Assembly (NCBI RefSeq): GCF_009727055.1
Contig: NC_052357.1
Span: forward strand, 8,132,265-8,196,264
DNA: 64,000 bases
Source of the DNA: Benincasa hispida
Taxonomy: Eukaryota; Streptophyta; Magnoliopsida; Cucurbitales; Cucurbitaceae
Reading direction: 5' to 3'
This document shows, piece by piece, positions 56,540 to 64,000 of this stretch (positions are counted from its first letter, which is position 1; every line of letters starts with the position of its first letter). Position numbers and translations under genes: made by a program. The notes below the pieces were generated by a model. The model ran no database searches. It had not been told where the DNA came from and saw only the letters and a list, made by a program, of their open reading frames with translations.

Positions 56540-56891
56540 AACGAGTTGTAAGAGCGTCATGCCTGAGTTGAGCAAATGGTTGTCCGAACATTCCCTGCAG
56601 GGACTTCATAATCTCACAAACAGTAAACATGGACTCATGATTCTTGGCTAATAATTCAGAAAGGCTTGCCCAGATATACGGTCGAACCTTTTCATTTGCC
56701 CATATCGAACGCTTGTATGCCTCCCGAACATTTCGAGTGGAATTTTAAGCTAGGACTGAAGGACATTCCTCTACCAGGACAAATCTCAAATCATCAATAA
56801 TTAGAACTGTATTGATTATGTTTTTCCATATGATGTAATTATCGTCAGTTTATTTTTTGATGGCGAGTATATTTAACCTTGCAGAATTCAT
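56540..56891 (-). pseudogene. Copia gag fragment
   Basis: Minus strand from ATG at 56891: MNSARLNILAIKK, a TAA, DDNYIIWKNIINTVLIIDDL, FVLVEECPSVLA, NVREAYKRSIWANEKVRPYI and SLQGMFGQPFAQLRHDAL, then a sudden change to LTR sequence near 56540. It covers only the first ~115 codons of gag. Similar to the gag at 51046-51555 but a separate copy with independent mutations. Confidence 0.8.
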
Positions 56892-56921
56892 ATTAAAAAT
56901 TGTTAAAACATACAATTTATT

Positions 56922-58872
56922 TGAAGGTAATTTAACACGGGGATTTCCATGAGCAGTGGAAGGGATCGTTCCAAATTCCATTTGAATAGACATAAACATT
57001 TACAGTCTTAAACAGAAACTAACAGGTCATGCATAAACAGAAATTACAGCATGCTTTAAGAGAATCAAGGGATAGAGTATGCGTACCTTTGAAGGACCAT
57101 TCTTCAAGAATCCCTGGAACAGTCTCCAATGCGTCCATAGCAACACTTGAATGCAATGAACAGATTATGAACAACATGAACAACCAACAGCTCCTCGAAC
57201 CCAATCGAGTCCCACTCGATTCACGAACAGAGTAAAGACACCACCACAAGTGTTACCTTGGTATCCTCGGTGTGAGATTCCAGGAGTTGTGGGCTCTGTA
57301 TGATCTTGGCTCTAGGAAAAAAGGCGGTCTATAATCGAGTAAGTGGGAGATATGACACTGTCTATCGCATATACGATGTACTCGATCATTTAGTAAATGA
57401 AGCTTATCGTATAGACTTTGTTACTTGAGCATGTAGCAATGATTAGCTGAATAACTATCATATAGTCAACTCTACACGATCGTATCGCTTAGTAAAGCTC
57501 TTTTACTTGATAGCTTTTTCCATGAGTGCTTTCTGAATGAAGCAACTACTAAATTTAGGAAAATAATTTCCCTTTTATCTCACGGTTAAACCTCCAATAA
57601 ACTCCCACTCAATCGGTTATTAAAGAAAAAGAATTAATTATCATATAATTAATATATTATAAATAAATATGATAACCAACTTATCATATTATATTTATAA
57701 CCTATAGTTTTAATATTTCATCTCATGAAACATATAAACCATAGTTATTTTTCTATTTTATGGTACTTGATATAAATCATATTCATATCAATTCTCCAAA
57801 TAATGCATCTCATACATCACACCAATCATATCACATATAATTGAATTTCCTCTTGTTAATTTGAACACTTCAAACTAACCCCAAAATTTGATTCTCAACT
57901 TGAACCCATTAAGCTACCAAGGGGACCTTATGAACCTGTAGCTCGAAACTCCAATAGTATGTGAATAACTGACTAAACTCTTTAGTCACGAGATCCACCG
58001 TCCATTAACTGCCGGGCACTCCACTAAAGACCGACAACTGCACTCTTCTCACTATAGATATATTTTTGTGTCCATATTAACCAATCAACAGTATGATAAC
58101 CTTCACAAATCGCTCGTAAGTACATTTGGGCCAATTTGCCGTTTTGCCCCTTTAGTTACATCTAACTTCTTAAGTACCACTGATCCCTCTAATGAACAAT
58201 AAGTCATAGTCCTACTATGACTGAGTCCCCTCTTCCAAAGAGAGGGTATGGCCACTATGTTCAAGACCCGAAATCAGCCTTTAAGGGAGTAATTTATATA
58301 CTTACCACTGCTTCGGGGAATGAGTGAATTTCATATTATGTAACTGAGTTCCTAGCTCCCCAATCAGATAAATCTCCAAAAAGGTAGACTTGTTGAGTTG
58401 ACAATTTGGCCACTATCACCCATACTAATCAAAGGACCACCCTCATAGACAAGAGTTCCCAAAACACTCAAGATTAACGACATGTCACCTATGGTCGTTT
58501 TAGTGAGATGTAAGTCTCAATTATCAACGGGGTTATATAAAGAGACTAATCATCTCGTGGTCCGGTCTTATACAAACTCTTTGTAGAGGACACCCTCGCT
58601 CGCATATATCCACATGAATGATCATGATCAAACCGTTTGTAGCACGTTACAACACTTACAACTATCTACAAAGTGGGTCGTATTTGTACTGTCACCAGGA
58701 TAAGGCATCCCTCCTTTATCCTTATACTACAGACCATTTAGGTTATTACTTAAGGCATGATCCACTTGTATGTCTCATATACATGCTTAAGTTTACATGA
58801 AATAACCATGGATCTTAGTTTATTGGATCTAAGTAAATGCAAATAAAATAACACTTATTTTATTAATAACAA
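56922..58872 (-). repeat. Copia LTR fragment H (nearly full)
   Basis: From the minus-strand end CTTCA (TGAAGG at 56922) up to 58872, where about 60-100 bp of the LTR start are missing. It lies just upstream of the gag fragment and so acts as its 5' LTR. The primer site is not recognisable between 56892 and 56921. Degenerate ACGATCG-type words at 57330-57500. Confidence 0.75.
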
Positions 58873-59825
58873 CCTTTCGTTAATTGCTAGGCACCATTCG
58901 TTGACTGTCAGGCACTCCACTAAAGACCAACAACTGAACTCTCCTTACCACAGATATATTATGTGTCCATCTTAACCAATCAGCAGTGCGACAACCCTTC
59001 ACAGATTGCTCATAAGTACAGCTAGGCCAATAACCGTTACGTCTCTGTAGTTACATCTGTCTCCTTAAGTACCACTGATCTCTCTAATGAACATAAGTCA
59101 TAGTTCTACTATGACTAAGTCTTCTCTTCAAAAGAAAAATTGTGACCACTATGTTTAATCCCCGGAATCAGCCCTTAAGGGAGCAATCTCTCTACTTATC
59201 TCTGCTTCGGGAAAGGAGTGAATTCCATATTATGGATTGAGTTCCCAGCTCTCAGATCATACAAGTCCCCAAAAAGGTAGGCATGTTGAGTTGGCAATCT
59301 GGTCACTCTCACCCATACTAATCAAAGGACCACCCTTAAAGGCATGAGTTCCCAAAACACTCAGGATTAAGGCCATGTCTGCTATGGTCGTTTAGGTGAG
59401 ATGTAAGTCTCTAGTATCAACGGCGTTATATACAAAGTCTAGTCATCTCGTGGTCCAAGTCTTATACAAACTCTTTGTATAGGACACCCCCGCTCCACGT
59501 CTCCACATGAATGGTCATGATCTACCATCTGTAGTAGTTTACAATACTTGCAAACCTCTACAAAGCAAACTGTATCCATAGTGTCACCAGGATTAGGTAT
59601 CTCACCCTCATCCTTATATTACAAACCTATTTAGGTTATCACTTAAGGCATGATCCACTTATATATCATATATACATGCTTAAGTTCACATAAGATAACC
59701 AAGGAGCTTTGTTTATTGGATATGAGTAAATGCCAGAATTAAATAACACTTATTTTATTCATTGAAAAATGTGTATCTTTACAAAACAACGAGACTCCGG
59801 GAGAATTAAGACACCAATCCCAACA
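58873..59825 (-). repeat. Copia LTR fragment I (first half)
   Basis: Starts on the minus strand with TGTTGGGATTGGTGTC at 59825 and ends in mid-LTR at 58873. By position it is the 3' LTR of the gag-pol copy at 59826-63068, although the usual polypurine tract is lacking at the join. Confidence 0.75.
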
Positions 59826-60345
59826 GCAATGTTGTGCTCCGACGCAATCTTCGTGACTATCACATCATCGCGATGCACGATCTCCCTGATTAAATGATAT
59901 TTCCGTTCGATATGCTTGCCTCTACGATGACTCTGAGGTTCCTTTGAATTTTCCATAACCCCGCTATTATCACAATGGAGAGTGATCGACAAAGACATAT
60001 TTGGAACAACTTCCAAATCTGTAAGGAACTTCCTAAGCCAAAAAGCCTCTTTAGTAGCTTCACAAGCGGCTGCGTATTCAGCTTCCATAGTAGAATCTGC
60101 GATGCATCTTTGCTTGATGCTTCGTCAAACTACAGCCCCTCCATTCAGAGTGAACACTGACCCTGATGTTGATTTTCGAGAATCTCTATCAGTTTGAAAT
60201 TCAGAGTCTGTGTATGCTGTAAGGATCAAATCCTTATCTCCATACACGAGCATATAGTCTCTCGTTCTTTGAAGATACTTGAGAATCATTTTGACCGTCG
60301 TCCAGTGATCTAATCTTGGATTGGATTAATAACGACTGACAATCC
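59826..60345 (-). pseudogene. Copia RNase H
   Basis: Minus strand: NPRLDHWTTVKMILKYLQRT, VYGDKDLILTAYTDSEFQTD, a stop, then the open part from 60088 with MEAEYAAACEATKEAFWLRK, SITLHCDNSGVMENSKEP and HIERKYHLIREIV, ending SEHNIA exactly at the LTR join. The residues that normally follow (ADPFTK and onward) are absent. Catalytic acidic residues (TDSE, MEAEY, DNSG) are present. Confidence 0.85.
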
Positions 60346-61139
60346 CTACTGCATAGCAAATGTCAGGTCTAGTACATAACATCGCATACATAAGGTGTCC
60401 AACAGTTGAAGCATAGGAATCCATCTCATTTTCTTAACCTCTTGAGGTGTCTTAGGACATTGTTCCTTAGACAAAACAATTTCATGCCTGAAGGGTAATA
60501 AACCCCTCTTGGAATTTTGCATCTTGTACCTGATCAACATTTGGTCAATGTACGATGCCTGAGACAAGGCCAACCTCTTGTCCTTACGATCCCGAATGAT
60601 CTGGATCCCTAGAACATATTGCACCTCTCCCAAATCTTTCATTTGGAATTGGGCGACTAGCCACTTTTTAATGTCAGTCAGAAAACTTACATCATTCCCA
60701 ATGAGTAGGATATCATCCACATGTAGTACCAAGAAAGCTACTGAGTTGTTGATGATTTTCTTGTAAACACAAGGCTCATCAATGTTTTGGTCAAAGCCAA
60801 ATGATTTGATCACACTGTCAAATCTCATGTTCCACGATCTAGATGCTTGTTTTAGCTCATAAATGGACCTATTAAGCTTGCAAACTCTTTGTTCTTCATC
60901 TGGAACAATGAACCCCTCTGGTTGAGCCATGTAAATGGTCTTCTCAAGGTTACCAATCAGAAAGGCAGTTTTGACGTCCATTTTCCATATCTCATAATCA
61001 TAAAATGTGGCTATGGACAGGAGTATCCTGATAGACTTCAACATGACAACAAGTGAGAAAGTTTCCCTATAGTCCACTTCCTCAACCTAGGTATAACCTT
61101 TTTCCCCGAGTCTAGCCTTAAAGATCTGCACCTTTTCAT
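60346..61139 (-). pseudogene. Copia reverse transcriptase
   Basis: Open 61077-60346: ETFSLVVMLKSIRILLSIAT, WKMDVKTAFLIGNLEKTIYM, ELKQASRSWNMRFD, FLVLHVDDILLIGNDVSF, MKDLGEVQYVLGIQI, SQASYIDQMLIRYKMQNS. The polymerase site is HVDD, whereas YVDD is the rule, so the Tyr is lost. Stops at 61078 onward and a frame change separate it from the N-terminal part at 61140-61412. Matches the TNT1-94-like copia RT (RVT_2). Confidence 0.9.
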
Positions 61140-61664
61140 CTACACCTCATTTTCTCTTGTAGATCTACTTACGCCTATAGGTTTTACCCCATCAGGCTGA
61201 TCCACAAGTTCCCAGATAAAATTGAAGTACATAGACTCCATTTCCTGATTCATAGCTTTAATGCACTCATCTTTGTTACCATCCTCCATTGCTTGCTTAT
61301 AAGACAATGGATCCTCGACCCCATCATCAAACATGATGTTTTGGGCTTCAGTCAAACCCATGTAGTGATCCGGTGGGTTTGCAACCCTCCTACTACGTCG
61401 AGGCAATCTCAACTCTTAAGATGGCTGACTAGATGAACTGACATCAACAACTCTTGTTAATCTATCAGTTTGTTCAACAACTCTTGTTGAACTCTCAGTA
61501 GTCTCACTAGAAATCTCATGTAAAAGAAGCTTGCTTCGTGGTTTATGATCCCTGATGCGGTCTTCTTCCAAGAAGATAGTATTTGTCAACACAAACACTT
61601 TATTCTCACTCGGATCATAGAAGTATCCACCCCTCGTGTCTTTGGGTAGTCTACAAAGAGGCAA
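61140..61664 (-). pseudogene. Copia integrase tail and RT N-terminus
   Basis: 61664-61416 reads PLCRLPKDTRGGYFYDPSEN, FVLTNTIFLEEDRIRDHKPR and a Ser/Thr-rich linker. 61412-61140 reads RRSRRVANPPDHYMGLTEAQ, DPLSYKQAMEDGNKDECIKA, MNQEMESMYFNFIWELVDQP. One stop (near 61415) and a shift at 61140 break the polyprotein. Confidence 0.85.
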
Positions 61665-62494
61665 ACTTATGAACGCGGTTCCAACTTCTTAGGGTTAGCC
61701 ACAAGAATGTGGGTCAGACATCCCCAAATCTTGAAATAGCATAAACTACCTTTATGGCCTCTCCACAGCTCAAAAGGTGTTTCAGAAACACTTTTTGAGG
61801 GAACGTTGTTCAAAATGTAACATGTAGTCTCCATTGCAAATCCCCAAAACGAGTCTGAAAGATGAGTGTAACTCATCATAGACCGAACCAGGGTTCAGTT
61901 TCTCCTTTCTGATACACCATTCTGCTGAGGTGTACCTGAGGCCAAGAGTTGAGACATGATTCTATGTTCTATCATATAGTTCTGGAATTCGAGGTCCATA
62001 TACTCTCCACCATGATCAGATCGTAGTGTTTTTATCTTCTTACCTAACAAATTTTCAACTTCAGCCTGATACTCCTTGAACATATCAAGAGCTTCAGACT
62101 TACATTGCATTAGGTATAGATACCCATATCTTGAATAATCATTTATGAAAGAGATGAAATATTCATACCCACCTCAAGCTCTAATACTCATTGGACCATA
62201 GAGGTATGAATGTATAAGCTCCAAGGTTTCCTCGACTCTATAACCTTTTCCAGTAAAAGGTCGTTTGGTCATCTTGCCTTCAAGGTATGATTCACATACC
62301 GGTAAGGAGTTTTCTCCTAAACCTTTTAGAGGTCCACATTTCACCAACTTCTCAATCCTATTGAGGTTGATGTGACCTAACCTTAGATGCCAAAGATGGG
62401 CATTTTTCTTAGGAGAAACCTTTGTTCTTTTTGCAGGAAGAATTGACGTGATTAGTAGTACCTGAATAAAGTATCCAGGCAGAATCATCATCAT
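61665..62494 (-). pseudogene. Copia integrase
   Basis: The zinc-binding part is LWHLRLGHINLNRIEKL then LPVCESYLEGKMTKRPF, where the last Cys of HHCC is Tyr. The first catalytic Asp, expected in HSDLCGP, is Tyr here (IHSYLYGPM). The second Asp (LRSDHGGEY) and the Glu (NGVSERRN) remain. 61879-61667 gives the end of the core: SDSFWGFAMETTCYILNNVP, SETPFELWRGHKGSLCYF. Stops and shifts lie near 62170, 62111 and 61890. Integrase is dead by both point changes and frame breaks. Confidence 0.88.
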
Positions 62495-62687
62495 TCTCTA
62501 CCAAACACGTCTCCAAGATAAATAAATCACATTTACTATCTTTAGACTTTTTCCTTTTTTGGAGAGTAGTGGGATCAATATCAGAACCTAAATAAGCTCC
62601 AAGTTCTATTTCAGAGAATAATTCTTGTTGATGAACTTCACCAGAGTCAACAACACTTGCTTTCTCTTTTAGTCCCTTGACATTCAA
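62409..62687 (-). pseudogene. Copia protease region
   Basis: Open from 62687: NVKGLKEKASVVDSGEVHQQ, then CLVENDDDSAWILYSGTTNHV. The catalytic Asp of the usual DSG is replaced by Tyr (YSG, a GAT to TAT type change), so the protease is inactive. The gag zinc knuckle that normally precedes it is not found. Confidence 0.8.
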
Positions 62688-62705
62688 GAAAGACTGGAGG
62701 TTGTT

Positions 62706-63068
62706 TTAGGAACTAACACTACTGGTTTCTTTGTCATCCATCCTTTTGTGCTCAAAAAGTGAGAACCGATGTTCAAACAATTCTTGCAACGAGTCCATGA
62801 TCTTACGTGCAATGACCATGTTCTCAACCCATTTGGCCAATGCATCAGGTATGCTAACCAAAATGTGAAGTTGGGCCAACGAGTTAGCCTTCATCCACAC
62901 CTCATATGCATTACGAACATTTCACGATGCATCAAAGGTCAGGACTTGAGGACAATCCTCAACCATGACAAAATCGAGGTCGTTTACCATGAAATGTGTT
63001 TTAAGAGACTCTTTCCAATATATGTAATCGGTCAAACTAAAAGAGGCAACTAACGGAAAATCATACAT
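62706..63068 (-). pseudogene. Copia gag, second family member
   Basis: Starts at ATG 63068 with MYDFPLVASFSLTDYIYWKE and reads FMVNDLDFVMVEDCPQVLTF, a TGA after FDAS, then NVRNAYEVWMKANSLAQLHI and KIMDSLQELFEHRFSLFEHK to a stop at 62706. Same general layout as the gag at 51046-51555 but diverged and truncated at its C-terminus. Confidence 0.8.
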
Positions 63069-64000
63069 GTTGCTGAACAAGAAACACATTGATCTATATT
63101 AGATTTTAGCAAATATTTGTTGAAAAAACAACATCCAATATGATTTAGCAAAATCTAAATAAACCTTGTATGACATCTAGTTTTGCAATGACGCTTCAGT
63201 GGTTTAGGAGAAAAGCCACCAAAGGGTAGTCAATTTATCCCTCCTCTGAATTGAGACACTTTCAACCAGTCATTATACCAGAACAACTCTTGTTCCTATA
63301 ATGACTAAACCATCATTTATTTGGTCAAGAAACCATTAGCTTGCTTAACAATTTCCCATAAGTATGACATTTCATTTTAGATCCTAGAGTTCCGCCCCAA
63401 GCGGCCAATCCGAAAGGAAAAAATCCGATTGAGGAAAAAACTAAAGTGAACCTATCCATTTCTGAAGTTCACCTAGATATTGACCAACCGCACAAAAGCC
63501 ATCCGAATGAGGACGCTCCCAGAGTGCTACAAGGCAGTGCAAGAAGATCTCACAGTGTAAACAAATGAAAGAGACCGTAAGACATGTTGACACACATCCT
63601 TCATCCACTTACTATAAATACTCTCTACGTCAACCTTGATATTGACTCAACCAAACACCATCCGAAGGGGGATGCTCCCAGGGCACCACGAGGCCAAGCA
63701 TGAATCTCACGACGTGAACATTCAGGAAGAAACGTGAGTGGAATTGACATATCATATACATATTTTCCTCCCACTGAATATTTTATAACCTGGGGTTTAG
63801 TTTACTTAGAAAAAATAGGGGTAAGGATTTTAACTAAGTGTCTTTTTAGGTTTGCCTAAAAGTAACTCTTACTTTAGAAAGTTGAACAACTTTTGATCAT
63901 CATTCATTAAACTCTTTAACGAAGTCTTTGATCAATTGTCGCATGCTTGTAGCAAATCTATCTAATTCACCTTTCCAGGTAGGTTCCCAGGTAGGGGTTT
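63069..64000 (-). mobile_element. Leader of the copia gag-pol element
   Basis: Non-coding. Contains two related blocks (about 63480-63560 and 63640-63730) with CCATCCGAA, GGATGCTCCCAGGGCACCAC and ATGAATCTCACGACGTGAAC text similar to 52020-52340. The 5' LTR and primer site lie beyond the window end. Confidence 0.6.

Noticed and set aside
59975..60197. Plus-strand frames opposite the copia RNase H, and 60578-60766 opposite the RT
   Set aside because: Antisense shadows of the retroelement polyprotein.

Overview
The window is plant nuclear DNA: AT-rich, with a spliced intron-containing gene, long runs of LTR retrotransposons, MITEs, a tRNA-derived SINE and minisatellites, and no sign of bacterial, organellar or free viral genes. 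The repeat families (TNT1-94-like copia gag-pol, a Ty3 gag with tRNA-Met primer site, and arrays built on an ATCA(C/G)TGATAG core) resemble what I know from Cucurbitaceae, so a melon- or gourd-like dicot is my inference. It cannot be proved from this sequence alone.

Only one host gene is well supported: a four-exon HAD phosphatase of the PS2/PPsPase1/PECP1 (PHOSPHO1-like) family on the minus strand at 25763-26852. It encodes 273 residues with all HAD motifs intact. A TATA box (26942-26949) and two perfect GAATATTC sites matching the PHR1 box P1BS (27082-27089 and 27125-27132) lie upstream, as expected for a phosphate-starvation gene.

Layout: 1-2953 and 6604-6700 are the 3' end of an old Athila/Tat-like element with a putative plant transposon (PF20167-like) domain; its 3' LTR is split by an internally deleted minus-strand copia element (2954-6598, TSD AATAC). 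6700-7830 is a degenerate Ty3 gag. 7830-13395 is a pile of copia LTRs with a nested solo LTR (TSD ATTAT) and a hAT-type MITE (8-bp TSD). 14299-18391 holds a SINE, a Mutator-type foldback split by a Ty3 solo LTR (TSD TCATA), a second foldback and a truncated MITE. 18408-23595 is a defective chromovirus-like Ty3 element with two assembly gaps. 23597-31866 is the gene and its AT-rich surroundings. 31867-40900 contains copia LTR pieces and a broken Athila. 41300-47410 is an unusual low-complexity block: an ~860-bp direct repeat, a polypyrimidine tract and palindromic or minisatellite arrays. 49740-64000 is a stack of minus-strand copia fragments.

No multi-gene system was found. The most unusual structure is a set of short-word arrays (ACGATCG, ATCGAGTA, GTCGCAACGCT) at equivalent positions of related LTRs or leaders, with the word differing from copy to copy. 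All mobile-element coding regions seen are broken. Boundaries between adjacent LTR fragments are estimates unless a target-site duplication is stated.
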